A stretch of DNA of 64,000 nt from Roseburia sp. (lineage in GTDB: Bacteria; Bacillota_A; Clostridia; Lachnospirales; Lachnospiraceae), in assembly GCA_019411365.1 (NCBI GenBank), contig DXQT01000011.1, positions 1-64,000 of the forward strand. Reading direction: 5' to 3'. Numbering within the stretch: the first letter of the stretch is position 1; the number at the start of each line of letters is the position of its first letter. This document shows positions 7,494 through 17,386 of the stretch, one piece after another. Under the pieces are notes generated by a model. It saw only the letters and a list, made by a program, of their open reading frames with translations, did not search any database and had not been told where the DNA came from. The translations under genes and the position numbers were made by a program.

Positions 7494-8977
7494 AACTGAA
7501 ATCAAAAATCATCATTTCTTTTTGTATTATCATATTTGTTCCGATCGTGCTGATGATGGCGGCACTTTTCAGTTTTCAGCGTATACAGGTGAAGGCGATT
7601 GAGCAGACTTATGGAATCAAGGAAAATAATTACAGCTATTTTTCCAATTCCATGCAGCTTTTAAGCCGTTTTACGAAAGAATGTTTCAAGGAACTGAAAG
7701 ATGCGGCGAAGAATGATCCGGCACGGCTGGAGGATCAGGAATATTTAAATGAACTCAACCAGACATTAGAGGAGAAGAGTTCTTATCTGATCGTGAGAAA
7801 GGATAAAGAGTTAATTTATATCGGTGAGGATGCAAGCATTTCGCTGCTGACACAGCTGCCGTCGTATGGGGATACGGTGAAAGATGAGGACGCCGGCACT
7901 TACATTGATGGTGACGAACAGGTGCTGATCAAGCAGATCGACTTCCAGTTTCAGGATGGGAGTGACGGAAGTGCCTTTATTGTTACGATCTTAGAGGAGA
8001 CAGTTCCGGAGGTAAAGAAACTTCTCATTGATGTGCTGATCTCGATCCTGCTGATCCTTGTGCTGACTGCGACGATGCTGACCATCTGGATGTATACCAG
8101 CATGATCAATCCGATCAAAAAACTGCAGACGGCGGCACAGAATATCAAGGACGGCAATCTTGATTTTTCAGTGGAATCGGACAGCAGGGATGAGATTGGG
8201 GAACTCTGCAGATCGTTTGAGGAGATGCGCCTGCGCTTAAAGGATAATGCGGAGGAAAAGATTGAGGGAGAAAAAGAAAACAAGACGCTCATCAGCAATA
8301 TTGCACATGATTTAAAGACGCCGATCACGGCAGTAAAAGGGTATGCGGAAGGACTGATGGATGGCGTGGCGGATACACCGGAGAAGCGGGATAAATATAT
8401 CCGCACGATCTACAATAAGGCAAATGAGATGGATACGCTTTTAAATGAGTTGACATTGTATGCTAAAATTGATACGAACCGTATCCCTTACAATTTCGCA
8501 AAGATCAATGTATCGGAATATTTTAATGATTGCGTAGAAGAGATCGGACTTGATCTTGAAACAAAAAATATCAGGCTTGCCTACTTTAATTATGTGGACG
8601 AAAATGTTTTGATCATAGCAGATCCGGAGCAGCTTCGTCGTGTGATCCACAATATTATCGGCAATTCCATCAAGTATCTGGATAAACAGCAGGGATTTAT
8701 CAATATCCGCATCAAGGATGTCGGTGACTTTATTCAGGTGGAGATCGAGGACAACGGAAGAGGTATTTCCGCAAGAGATCTGCCATATATTTTCGACCGG
8801 TTTTACCGCGCGGATGCGTCGCGCAACTCGGCAACCGGCGGCAGCGGTATTGGTCTGTCCATTGTAAAGAAGATCATAGAAGACCATGGTGGAAAGATCT
8901 GGGCGACCAGCAAAGAGTCCATCGGAACGGTCATGTATTTTGTAATTCGTAAATATCAGGAGGTACCAAATGAGTAA
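7490..8977 (+). CDS. membrane sensor histidine kinase
   Basis: A 495-residue two-component sensor. Transmembrane segment 1 is about residues 7-27, an extracytoplasmic sensing region of about 150 residues follows, then transmembrane segment 2 (about 180-205), a HAMP domain (from SMINPIKKL), a HisKA domain with the phospho-accepting histidine in NIAHDLKTP near 272, and a HATPase domain (DNGRGIS, FDRFYRAD, GSGIGLSI). The ATG at 7490 is chosen over a TTG at 7454 that lies in the terminator T-run. The response regulator gene overlaps its end by 8 bases, so the pair is co-translated. The signal sensed is unknown. Confidence 0.88.
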   Translation: MKLKSKIIISFCIIIFVPIVLMMAALFSFQRIQVKAIEQTYGIKENNYSYFSNSMQLLSRFTKECFKELKDAAKNDPARLEDQEYLNELNQTLEEKSSYLIVRKDKELIYIGEDASISLLTQLPSYGDTVKDEDAGTYIDGDEQVLIKQIDFQFQDGSDGSAFIVTILEETVPEVKKLLIDVLISILLILVLTATMLTIWMYTSMINPIKKLQTAAQNIKDGNLDFSVESDSRDEIGELCRSFEEMRLRLKDNAEEKIEGEKENKTLISNIAHDLKTPITAVKGYAEGLMDGVADTPEKRDKYIRTIYNKANEMDTLLNELTLYAKIDTNRIPYNFAKINVSEYFNDCVEEIGLDLETKNIRLAYFNYVDENVLIIADPEQLRRVIHNIIGNSIKYLDKQQGFINIRIKDVGDFIQVEIEDNGRGISARDLPYIFDRFYRADASRNSATGGSGIGLSIVKKIIEDHGGKIWATSKESIGTVMYFVIRKYQEVPNE

Positions 8978-9659
8978 AGTTTTGATTATTGAAGATGAGG
9001 TTGCAATCGCAGACCTGGAGAAAGATTATTTAGAACTCAGCGGGTTTGAGGTGGAGACTGAGAATGACGGCGTGGTCGGATTAAAACGTGCGCTCTCCGA
9101 AGATTTTGATATGTACATTTTAGATCTGATGCTGCCGGGCATTGACGGCTTTGAGATCTGCAAACAGATCAGAGAGGAAAAAAATACACCGATCCTCATG
9201 GTATCTGCCAAAAAAGACGATATCGATAAGATCAGGGGACTGGGACTTGGCGCGGACGATTACATCACAAAGCCGTTCTCACCGAGTGAGCTTGTCGCGA
9301 GGGTAAAGGCACACCTTGCCCGCTATGAGCGCCTGATCGGAAGCAACACAGTAGAGAACGACGTGATTGAGATCCGCGGCATCCGTATCGACAAGACAGC
9401 AAGACGTGTCTGGGTCAACGGGGAAGAAAAACAGTTTACGACCAAGGAATTTGACCTTTTAACATTCTTAGCAGAGCACCCGAACCATGTGTTCACGAAG
9501 GAAGAACTCTTCCGTGAGATCTGGGATATGGAATCGATCGGTGATATCGCAACTGTGACCGTGCATATCAAAAAGATCCGTGAGAAGATCGAGATGAATA
9601 CTAATAAACCTCAGTATATAGAGACTATTTGGGGTGTAGGATACCGCTTTAAACTTTAG
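8970..9659 (+). CDS. OmpR/PhoB-family response regulator
   Basis: A 229-residue transcription factor, partner of the kinase just upstream. The receiver domain (1-115) has the acidic pocket (EDE at 8-10), the phospho-acceptor aspartate in YILDLMLPG near residue 53 and the conserved lysine in ITKPF. The C-terminal winged-helix DNA-binding domain (about 130-229) ends in the usual TIWGVGYRFKL. Its ATG lies within the last codons of the kinase gene. The last 37 bases of the gene are partly duplicated 58 bases downstream. Confidence 0.92.
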   Translation: MSKVLIIEDEVAIADLEKDYLELSGFEVETENDGVVGLKRALSEDFDMYILDLMLPGIDGFEICKQIREEKNTPILMVSAKKDDIDKIRGLGLGADDYITKPFSPSELVARVKAHLARYERLIGSNTVENDVIEIRGIRIDKTARRVWVNGEEKQFTTKEFDLLTFLAEHPNHVFTKEELFREIWDMESIGDIATVTVHIKKIREKIEMNTNKPQYIETIWGVGYRFKL

Positions 9660-9717
9660 TTTTTATCCCAAATATTCTCCGACTATTTGGGGTGTAGGAT
9701 ATACATTTAAACTGTAA
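9623..9717 (+). repeat. direct duplication of the response-regulator 3' tip
   Basis: 9623-9659 (the last codons and the stop) and 9681-9717 match at 31 of 37 positions, with the first 21 identical. The second copy would still encode TIWGVGYTFKL and a stop. It lies outside the gene, with the first copy as the functional end. Confidence 0.85.
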
Positions 9718-9755
9718 AGGTTTTTTATTTTGCATGTATCAGAGAAAAGAAAAAT

Positions 9756-9790
9756 GGCGCGGAAGTCAGAAAATGGCTTCCGCGCCTTAT
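9756..9790 (+). terminator. terminator after the two-component operon
   Basis: GGCGCGGAAG (9756-9765) pairs perfectly with CTTCCGCGCC (9777-9786), followed by a short TTATT. Confidence 0.65.
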
Positions 9791-10122
9791 TGCCAGTACA
9801 TCGTTTTCAAAGAAGTAATATGAATTTGATGAAAGTACAGATCAGAAACGGAAGATTTTGATCATTTGATTGATAAGAAAGAAGCGAATAACCGTCTTCG
9901 CTATGAAAAGCCGAATATGCAGATTTGCTTTCGGACAGAAGATGCTTTGAAAAAGCTGCATTTCCGACATGCATTGCATGAGTGATGGATATCTTGCAGA
10001 AGAGCTTGAGATAGAGTATAAAAAGGGTATATAATAAAAAAGTTCGGGTTCAGATAACAGGACAGAAAAACAGGGCACATTTTTCATATTCCGATCAATA
10101 TAGGATAAGCGAGGAAACACAA
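9791..10122. other. gene-poor stretch, possible decayed coding remnant
   Basis: No complete gene is supported here. One plus-strand frame is open for 50 codons (9833-9982, including a stretch reading RYEKPNMQICFRTEDALKKL) but begins directly after a stop and lacks a good start or ribosome site, so it may be the remains of a gene. A minus-strand frame covering 9842-10234 has no ribosome site and poor composition. The stretch ends with the ribosome site of the next small gene (GAGGA near 10111). Confidence 0.3.
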
Positions 10123-10365
10123 ATGAGTAACTACGAAAAACCAGTTGTTGTAATGGCAGAAGAAAGCACAGAGGGCGTGTATCTTGCAAGCGGAGATCAC
10201 CTGGAACAGTGCAGATTTGGAAGAACAGAGGCATCTGCAGGGGCAGATGCGTGCCAGGAATGTTCTAAGAGCGGTGGAAAGAGAGCTACTCCTTTGCCGG
10301 GAGAAGAATCTGCAAGGAGAGATGATTTTAAAAGCTGCGTGGACAATATGCCGATCAAGCAGTAG
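10123..10365 (+). CDS. 80-residue Cys-containing small protein, possible precursor peptide
   Basis: A small gene with a clear ribosome site (GAGGAA about eight bases upstream). The product starts MSNYEKPVVVMAEESTEGVY and continues LASG; it has four cysteines in its second part (CRF, CQEC, SC) and no signal peptide or membrane segment. The short N-terminal block with EKPVVV, then EGVY and ASG resembles, from memory, leader-like starts of short clostridial peptides, but I cannot name a family. No maturation or export genes are adjacent; a pseudouridine synthase starts 15 bases downstream. The C-terminal half could also be a degraded or shifted sequence. Confidence 0.55.
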   Translation: MSNYEKPVVVMAEESTEGVYLASGDHLEQCRFGRTEASAGADACQECSKSGGKRATPLPGEESARRDDFKSCVDNMPIKQ

Positions 10366-10379
10366 AAATGAGGAACAGT

Positions 10380-11033
10380 ATGCAGCCAGCGATCATTTAT
10401 GAAGATGAAGACATTATCGTCTGTAAAAAACCGGCAGGCGTGGCGACACAGACCAGACGCATCGGGCAGGCGGACATGGAGAGCCTGCTAAAAAATTACC
10501 GTGCATCCAAAGGGGAGCTTCCTTATATTGGTGTGGTACATCGGTTAGACCAGCCGGTGGAAGGCATTATGGTGTTTGCAAAAAATAAAGAAGCAGCGGC
10601 AGATCTAAGCCGCCAGATCAAAACAAAACTGGCGGACAAATATTATTATGCGATGACGGACGGCGTGCCGGAAAAGAAAAAAGGAACCTTAGAGGATGAA
10701 CTTTTACAGAATGGAAAGACAAATACCTCCGAGGTGGTGGAAAGAGGAACACCGCAGGCAAAACATGCCAGCCTTTCCTATGAGGTGGTCGAGCAGGATG
10801 GAAAACATGCCGTTTTGCGTATCAAACTTGATACCGGACGCCACCATCAGATCCGGGTGCAGCTTGCACATGCAGGGATGCCGATCGTTGGGGATAAAAA
10901 GTACAACTTCAAAGAAAACATTGCACCGTCGGGCGGACAGCTTGCACTGTGCTCTTTTAAGATCGCGTTCCGGCATCCGAAAACGCATAGAAAACTGGAG
11001 TTTGAAATTGACAAGCCTTTTGGTTTATCATAA
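10380..11033 (+). CDS. RluA-family 23S/tRNA pseudouridine synthase
   Basis: A protein of 217 residues that converts uridine to pseudouridine in structured RNA. The family catalytic motif reads HRLDQPVEG, with the essential aspartate present, and the C-terminal RHHQIRVQLAHAG is also typical. I choose the ATG at 10380, which has AGGA five bases upstream, over the ATG at 10368, which has no ribosome site. The protein is shorter than RluA/RluD with an S4 domain; it has only the catalytic domain, so the target site cannot be told. It lies immediately after the small peptide gene and 42 bases before proS. Confidence 0.88.
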   Translation: MQPAIIYEDEDIIVCKKPAGVATQTRRIGQADMESLLKNYRASKGELPYIGVVHRLDQPVEGIMVFAKNKEAAADLSRQIKTKLADKYYYAMTDGVPEKKKGTLEDELLQNGKTNTSEVVERGTPQAKHASLSYEVVEQDGKHAVLRIKLDTGRHHQIRVQLAHAGMPIVGDKKYNFKENIAPSGGQLALCSFKIAFRHPKTHRKLEFEIDKPFGLS

Positions 11034-11075
11034 AATAAATCCAAAGGTTTAGATAGAAGAGTAAGGAGATTTATC

Positions 11076-12515
11076 ATGGCAAAGGACAAGAAGTTAGTAG
11101 AGGCAATCACTTCCATGGAGGAAGATTTTGCCCAGTGGTATACAGATGTGGTCAAGAAAGCGGAACTGATCGATTATTCATCCGTAAAGGGATGTATGAT
11201 CCTTCGTCCGGCAGGCTATGCGATCTGGGAAAATATTCAGCATGAGTTAGACCGCCGTTTCAAAGAGACCGGTGTTGAGAACGTATATTTACCGCTGTTT
11301 ATCCCGGAGAGTCTGTTAGAGAAAGAAAAAGATCATGTGGAGGGATTTGCACCGGAGGTTGCATGGGTAACTTATGGTGGTTTGAATCAGCTTCCGGAAC
11401 GTCTGTGTGTCAGACCGACTTCTGAGACATTGTTCTGTGATTTCTATAAAAACATCATCCAGTCTTACCGTGATCTGCCAAAGGTATATAACCAGTGGTG
11501 TTCTGTTGTAAGATGGGAGAAGGAGACACGTCCTTTCTTACGTTCCAGAGAGTTCTTATGGCAGGAGGGACACACCGCACATGCGACCGCAGAGGAAGCA
11601 GAGCAGAGAACCGTACAGATGTTAAATGTCTATGCGGATTTCTGTGAGGAAGTATTAGCAATGCCGGTTGTACGCGGACAGAAGACGGAAAAAGAAAAAT
11701 TTGCAGGTGCGGAGGCAACTTACACGATCGAAGCACTGATGCATGATGGAAAGGCATTACAGTCAGGAACCAGCCACAACTTTGGCAATGGATTTGCGAA
11801 AGCATTTGGTATCCAGTATACGGATAAAGATAACAAACTTCAGTATGTATATCAGACATCCTGGGGTATGACGACACGTCTGATCGGCGCGATCATCATG
11901 GTACACGGAGATGATTCGGGTCTGGTGCTGCCGCCGCGTATTGCACCGGTACAGGCTATGGTCATCCCGATCCAGCAGCAGAAAGACGGTGTGCTTGACA
12001 CTGCAAAAGAAGTCTGTGAACGCATCGGAAAAGTCTGCCGTGCAAAACTTGATGATTCCGACAAGAGCCCGGGATGGAAGTTCTCTGAGCAGGAAATGAG
12101 AGGTATCCCGGTTCGTATCGAACTTGGACCAAAGGATATCGCAGCAGGCAAATGTGTGGCAGTACGCCGTGATACCAGAGAGAAGATTGAGATCGCATTA
12201 GACGAACTTGAAGCAAAACTGCCAGAGTTGTTAGAGCAGATTCAGAAAGATATGTTTGCGCGTGCAAAAGCACACAGAGATGCACATATCTGGGATGCAC
12301 ATAATTACGAAGAATTTACCACGATTGCAAATGAGAAACCGGGCTTTATCCGTGCAATGTGGTGTGGGGATCAGGCTTGCGAGGACAAGATCAAAGAAGA
12401 CCTTGCAGTGACCTCACGCTGTATGCCGTTTAACGATCAGGAGCACATTTCAGATGTCTGTGTATGCTGTGGAAAGCCGGCACACAAATTAGTATATTGG
12501 GGTAAAGCATACTAA
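11076..12515 (+). CDS. proS: prolyl-tRNA synthetase (short, eukaryote/archaea-like type)
   Basis: A 479-residue class II aminoacyl-tRNA synthetase charging tRNA-Pro. The length and lack of the bacterial editing insertion place it in the short ProS type 3 group. Motif 2 ([20 protein letters not shown]), motif 3 and the C-terminal zinc-binding-like region with cysteines in CGDQACEDK and CVCCGK are present. This type cannot edit Cys-tRNA-Pro itself, so the YbaK-like deacylase at 50831-51328 could serve as the trans-editing partner. The gene has AAGGAG before its ATG and ends with a long compound terminator. Confidence 0.95.
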   Translation: MAKDKKLVEAITSMEEDFAQWYTDVVKKAELIDYSSVKGCMILRPAGYAIWENIQHELDRRFKETGVENVYLPLFIPESLLEKEKDHVEGFAPEVAWVTYGGLNQLPERLCVRPTSETLFCDFYKNIIQSYRDLPKVYNQWCSVVRWEKETRPFLRSREFLWQEGHTAHATAEEAEQRTVQMLNVYADFCEEVLAMPVVRGQKTEKEKFAGAEATYTIEALMHDGKALQSGTSHNFGNGFAKAFGIQYTDKDNKLQYVYQTSWGMTTRLIGAIIMVHGDDSGLVLPPRIAPVQAMVIPIQQQKDGVLDTAKEVCERIGKVCRAKLDDSDKSPGWKFSEQEMRGIPVRIELGPKDIAAGKCVAVRRDTREKIEIALDELEAKLPELLEQIQKDMFARAKAHRDAHIWDAHNYEEFTTIANEKPGFIRAMWCGDQACEDKIKEDLAVTSRCMPFNDQEHISDVCVCCGKPAHKLVYWGKAY

Positions 12516-12556
12516 GATAATTAATAGTCTGTTTGAAAACAGACGGATTACTTTGA

Positions 12557-12630
12557 ATGAAAACGGAACTGGAAAATGATCCGGGGAACACAGCCAGGTT
12601 TCACGGATCACAAGGTTCTGTTTTCATTTT
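12557..12630 (+). terminator. nested-hairpin terminator after proS
   Basis: An outer stem ATGAAAACGGAAC (12557-12569) with GTTCTGTTTTCAT (12615-12627) encloses an inner perfect stem TGATCCG (12577-12583) with CGGATCA (12604-12610). The outer 3' arm ends in a short T-rich tail. A regulatory role before the next gene cannot be excluded. Confidence 0.6.
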
Positions 12631-12731
12631 ACATAATATGAAAACGATTCCGGTAGCGTTTCTACGATGAATTACAGGACAGAAAAAGTACATGTAACAC
12701 AAAATATTATTTTTCCAGGGGGCAGGAGAAG

Positions 12732-15700
12732 ATGATAGAAAAATATTATGATGGTGCGATAGAACAGGTAGCAGCCGGTTTGGGAACTGTGGAAAAGAAC
12801 CATCTTTTAGTCAGATACAGTGGACAATTTTCCGTAGAAAACTTAAATGATACAAAGCAGCTTGAGAAAAATGAAGACATTTTCGTACAGGTACATGAAT
12901 TTGAAACGGGGGAGATTACCTGTGCGTATGAGCCGTATCTTACCATGATCTGTGATGGGTTCAGGCGGTATATGACGGGAACGTTTGAAGAATTTATGGA
13001 AACGTGCGATGTGTATTATCTGCACCGGCCGGTTTTGCTTGGTTATTTTAATCAGGATAATACAGGGCGGGAGGAGATCATTTTGCTTGATGAGGTGGCA
13101 TATGAGCAGGAACGCATGTTGGCGGCACTTGAGCGCATGCTGTGTGCCATTGCTGACAGGCATCCGGTTCTGTTTGTTTTGAACCGTTTTCAGCTGGCTT
13201 CTAAAAGTACCATGCAGCTTACGGCGCGCTTTTTGAAATGTGAAAACTGCAATATCGGTCTTGTGCTTGGCGTGAGTGATATCCAGGCAATGCCGGAATT
13301 TCTGGTGCCGGACTGGGAAATGCTGTATGAGACATTAGATGATGGCAGTAAGATTTATCATATCGGAAATTCCGGCAGAAAAAAAGAAGAAACCATAGAT
13401 GACGAAAAATACGTTGACTATGGAAGTGAAAAAGTGTACCGGAAACTGCAGAATATGGTGGAATTTCTTGATTTTGACCAGGCGGCATATTATTTAGAAA
13501 CCATTGAGCGAAAGATAAAATTTGATAATCTTTTAGTGGATGATGCCGCGCGTTTTCGCATGTGGCTCTTATTTGTCAAAGTATCGATTTTAAGACAGGA
13601 TATTCCAAAAGCGCTTGAAATCTGCGAGGATCTGGAAAAAATCCATCTTGCCGGAAAGGAAGAGGAGTGTGCATATGAGCAGGATTATCTGATCGCGACC
13701 GCATATATGTACCAGGGAAAATTAAAAGAGGCTTTGGAGATGGCAGGAGAAACATACCGCATCGCCGGGAAAATGTCCGATGATTACCGGATGTTTTTAT
13801 CCGAACTGTTGGAGGCAAAGATCCAGATGTCCGGCTGGTATAACATCTTTTTCTGTGCACAGGATGTAAAGATAAAGGAAAGCCTGATCCAGAATCTGAT
13901 CCGTTACAACTATCGCAATCACCTGGCACATGTATATATTTATGCGTACGATAACAAGCCGGAGATCGTGAAAAAAGCAAACCAGTCCGAGGAGCTTCTG
14001 ATTTATTTCAGCAGGGGAATCCGCATAGCAAAAAAACTTGGAAATGAGTATCTGATCAATATGGCATACCAGAAAAATATTATGCTGTCATCGACAAACG
14101 GTATGTATGAGATATCTCTGCTTTATTCGGTGAGGACTTATGAGGCACTGAAAGATAAAAGATCAATCCAGGCAGGGCGTATTTATTCGGGGATTGCATA
14201 TAACTTATGTGCGATCGGTGAAAATGAGCGCGCGATGGCTTATTACAGGCATGCAATCCGTCTGTTTTATCATCTGAGGGAACCGGAAGATATTGCGGAA
14301 GTGCAGTATAACATGTCTTTAAACTGCATTATGTGTGGACAATATGAAAAGGCGGAGTTTTATCTGACACAGTGCATGAAAGCGGTGGAGCGTCTGCATT
14401 TAAACAGCTTAAGAGTCTGCAATCTATCCAAATTATATGGACTGCTCGCTCTTGTGTCGATCTTAGAGGGTAACCGGTTTAACTGTGAACGTTATTTAAA
14501 CAACTGCAGGCAGTTTTTAAATTACGTTATAGAAAAAGAAAAGATGGGGGATGGGTTTGGAACAGTCCACGATTATGCAAAGATCGATGATGACATGTTT
14601 TTGTATACATTCTCCCGCGGACTTCTTGCTGTACACGATGGAGATTATGAAAAAGCAGACACAGATTATGAGAAAGCGGAGGATTATCTGAGCCGATCCG
14701 AGGGAAATCAGTTTTTCAGCTATGCACTTTTCCGGCAAAAGTGGATGGAATGTTTCAAATGTCTCGAAAATCAGAAAGGTTATGAGAAGCAGAAAAAAAC
14801 GTTAGAAGAATACGAAAGGCAGCATTTCAGTACCTATGGAAAACTGGCGAAAAAAATGATGGATACACTGCCGCCGGTGGATGAGGCGGACGGGCAGCAG
14901 GATGTTTCCGAACAGGAATTAGACGTACTGCTCTGGCAGGAGAGCATGGTATTAGCCTATAAGAGCAAGAAACACCAGCTGGATTTTATTTCGACCTGGC
15001 AGAAACTGATTGATGTGACCGGGGTCTGTGCAGAGGAAATGATCGATGCGGTCATGAAAACATTTTTAAATCACTTTAATGTGGACTGTGCGGTGTATGC
15101 GCGCTGTATGGAGAGACAGACGCAGGTATTATACAATAATACCGGGATCGATTTAAACGAGGAGCGGACGGGCAGGATCATCGCATCTTTAAAGCGGAAT
15201 CCGGGAGGCTACGCGATCTCAAAGATCAGCAGCAACTATAACGAACACCAGGATATCACGGCATTGTTTGGTGAGGATGACGTGTGCTCTTTGGTGGCGG
15301 TGCCGTATTTTAACAATGCAAAACTCGAAAGTTTTCTGATCACCTATGTGAGGATGAAGGATAACTGGCATTCTTCCGTAAACCGGTATATGCTCGACGA
15401 AGATGATTTAAATATGTATCAGCTTTTATTCCGCGAGGTAAAATATTCTTTGAACCGTCTGGACGCATATGATAAAATATACGAGATGAACAATAAACTT
15501 TACCTCGCAGCAGTCACTGACCAGCTCACCGGAATTTACAACAGGGAAGGTTTTTACCGTAGGATCAAAGATCTGATAGATGAATTTTCGGGTGGAAAAC
15601 GGAAACCGGAACTGGGTCTGATGTTTATTGATCTCGATAATTTTAAGCATTATAATGATACTTACGGTCATGATGTCGGCGACCTGGTTTTAAAGGAAAT

Positions 15701-16043
15701 GGCAGATATTTTTTCCGGTCTGTGTGAAAAACAGGGATTTGTCTGCCGCTATGGTGGAGATGAATACATTATTGTATTTTTCACTGCGGATAAAGAAAGG
15801 CTGAAGGAAACGGCAAAGCAGATCTATCAGAAGATCGATCAGGCGGACGGTTTTGAAAAAGCGATTTCTGAGAAACTGAAAAAACAGATTTCCATCCGGA
15901 AAGAGCAGCGCATTTCCTGCTCCATTGGAATCGTGTTGGCAGAAGACATTCATGGCGAGGAAGAAATCAACCAGATGATCAAGAGGGCGGATGATCTGCT
16001 CTATTCGATCAAGACAACGAAAAAGGGAACTTACCGTATATGA
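12732..16043 (+). CDS. large TPR-type protein with C-terminal diguanylate cyclase (GGDEF) domain
   Basis: A 1103-residue soluble protein. The C-terminal GGDEF domain (about 925-1103) reads YGGDEYIIVF at the active site, so it should make c-di-GMP from GTP. A GAF-like region may precede it (about 780-900). The middle (about 240-720) is helical and repeat-like, as in TPR sensors of the MalT/AfsR kind. The N-terminal 200 residues contain PVLFVLNRFQLASKSTMQL, resembling the Walker B region of STAND ATPases, but no P-loop is visible, so ATP binding is doubtful. Its TGA overlaps the ATG of cca (ATGA), so the two are translationally coupled. Confidence 0.85.
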   Translation: MIEKYYDGAIEQVAAGLGTVEKNHLLVRYSGQFSVENLNDTKQLEKNEDIFVQVHEFETGEITCAYEPYLTMICDGFRRYMTGTFEEFMETCDVYYLHRPVLLGYFNQDNTGREEIILLDEVAYEQERMLAALERMLCAIADRHPVLFVLNRFQLASKSTMQLTARFLKCENCNIGLVLGVSDIQAMPEFLVPDWEMLYETLDDGSKIYHIGNSGRKKEETIDDEKYVDYGSEKVYRKLQNMVEFLDFDQAAYYLETIERKIKFDNLLVDDAARFRMWLLFVKVSILRQDIPKALEICEDLEKIHLAGKEEECAYEQDYLIATAYMYQGKLKEALEMAGETYRIAGKMSDDYRMFLSELLEAKIQMSGWYNIFFCAQDVKIKESLIQNLIRYNYRNHLAHVYIYAYDNKPEIVKKANQSEELLIYFSRGIRIAKKLGNEYLINMAYQKNIMLSSTNGMYEISLLYSVRTYEALKDKRSIQAGRIYSGIAYNLCAIGENERAMAYYRHAIRLFYHLREPEDIAEVQYNMSLNCIMCGQYEKAEFYLTQCMKAVERLHLNSLRVCNLSKLYGLLALVSILEGNRFNCERYLNNCRQFLNYVIEKEKMGDGFGTVHDYAKIDDDMFLYTFSRGLLAVHDGDYEKADTDYEKAEDYLSRSEGNQFFSYALFRQKWMECFKCLENQKGYEKQKKTLEEYERQHFSTYGKLAKKMMDTLPPVDEADGQQDVSEQELDVLLWQESMVLAYKSKKHQLDFISTWQKLIDVTGVCAEEMIDAVMKTFLNHFNVDCAVYARCMERQTQVLYNNTGIDLNEERTGRIIASLKRNPGGYAISKISSNYNEHQDITALFGEDDVCSLVAVPYFNNAKLESFLITYVRMKDNWHSSVNRYMLDEDDLNMYQLLFREVKYSLNRLDAYDKIYEMNNKLYLAAVTDQLTGIYNREGFYRRIKDLIDEFSGGKRKPELGLMFIDLDNFKHYNDTYGHDVGDLVLKEMADIFSGLCEKQGFVCRYGGDEYIIVFFTADKERLKETAKQIYQKIDQADGFEKAISEKLKKQISIRKEQRISCSIGIVLAEDIHGEEEINQMIKRADDLLYSIKTTKKGTYRI

Positions 16044-17380
16044 AAATCGTTTTGCCGGAAAAAGTAAAATTTATCATAGAAACATTGGAAACACACGGGT
16101 ATGAGTCGTATGCAGTCGGCGGATGTGTGCGCGATACCATGTTACACCGCACACCGGGCGACTGGGACATCACGACGCAGGCGAAACCGGAGCAGGTCAA
16201 AGAAATATTTGCCGAAAAGAACATTCATACCATTGACACCGGGATCCAGCACGGAACCGTGACTGTGATGGTGGAACATGAGGGATTTGAGGTGACGACC
16301 TACCGGATCGACGGGGAATATGAGGATGCGAGACATCCGAAAAATGTACAGTTTACCGCGAGTCTGTTAGAGGATTTAAAAAGGCGTGATTTCACGATCA
16401 ACGCCATGGCGTACAATGACAAAAACGGCCTGATCGACGCGTTTGACGGTGTGGGTGATTTAGAGCGCGGCGTGATCCGCTGTGTGGGATGTGCCATGGA
16501 ACGTTTTTCCGAGGATGCACTGCGGATGCTTCGCGCCGTGCGTTTTGCGGCGCAGCTTGGGTTCGACATCGAGGCAGAGACAAAAGAAGCGATGGTAAAA
16601 CTTGCGCCTGATATTGCAAAAATCAGTGCGGAGCGGATACAGACTGAACTGGTAAAATTAATTACATCCGCACATCCGGGAGAAATCAGGACTGCATGGG
16701 AAACAGGACTTACGGCAGTGTTTCTGCCGGAGTTTGACCGTATGATGGCGACACCGCAGAATACAAAGCATCATTGTTATTCGGTCGGGGAGCACACGAT
16801 GGCAGCGCTGGAACATATTGTGGGAGATAAGGTACTGCGCCTTACCATGCTGCTGCATGATGTGGCAAAACCTGTGTGCAGAACCACGGATGTTTCCGGC
16901 AATGACCATTTTTACGGACATCCCAAAGAAGGCAGTGAGATGGCAAGAAAGATCCTTCGCCGGTTAAAGTTTGACAATGACACGACCGATAAGGTGTGCC
17001 GGCTGGTGTGCTGGCATGATGACAATCCGCCGCTTTCCGAGAAAAACGTAAGAAGGGCGGTAAGCAGGATCGGAGTGGAACAGTATCCTGCATTATTTGC
17101 AGTGAAACGTGCGGATATTCTGGCACAGAGTGAATACCAGAGAGAAGAAAAACTCTCTTATGTAGATGGCTATGAGGCGTTATACCGGGAAATTTTAGAG
17201 AAGAATCAGTGTCTTACAATAAGGGATTTAGCTGTAAATGGAAGCGATCTGATCGCTGCCGGGATGAAACCCGGAAAAGAGATCGGGGAGACATTAAAAA
17301 GTCTTTTAGAACTGGTGCTTGATGATCCAGAACTGAATAACAGGGAACTGCTGTTAGAGCGAATCTGTAGTCATGAATAA
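16040..17380 (+). CDS. cca: CCA-adding tRNA nucleotidyltransferase
   Basis: A 446-residue class II nucleotidyltransferase that builds or repairs the CCA end of tRNAs. The head domain shows GGCVRDTMLHRTPGDWDI with the two catalytic aspartates, then the neck motif RFSEDALRMLRAVRFAAQLG, and a C-terminal HD domain (LLHDVAKP near residue 275) that is common in the clostridial forms. Neither tRNA gene in this window encodes CCA, which fits the need for this enzyme. The ATG lies within the stop of the GGDEF gene. A strong hairpin follows directly and overlaps the start region of the CotS-like gene. Confidence 0.95.
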   Translation: MKIVLPEKVKFIIETLETHGYESYAVGGCVRDTMLHRTPGDWDITTQAKPEQVKEIFAEKNIHTIDTGIQHGTVTVMVEHEGFEVTTYRIDGEYEDARHPKNVQFTASLLEDLKRRDFTINAMAYNDKNGLIDAFDGVGDLERGVIRCVGCAMERFSEDALRMLRAVRFAAQLGFDIEAETKEAMVKLAPDIAKISAERIQTELVKLITSAHPGEIRTAWETGLTAVFLPEFDRMMATPQNTKHHCYSVGEHTMAALEHIVGDKVLRLTMLLHDVAKPVCRTTDVSGNDHFYGHPKEGSEMARKILRRLKFDNDTTDKVCRLVCWHDDNPPLSEKNVRRAVSRIGVEQYPALFAVKRADILAQSEYQREEKLSYVDGYEALYREILEKNQCLTIRDLAVNGSDLIAAGMKPGKEIGETLKSLLELVLDDPELNNRELLLERICSHE

Positions 17381-17386
17381 ACAAAC

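Noticed and set aside
9842..10234. 130-codon minus-strand frame
   Set aside because: No ribosome site, composition rich in Phe, Ser and Leu as in shadow frames, and it overlaps the small plus-strand gene.
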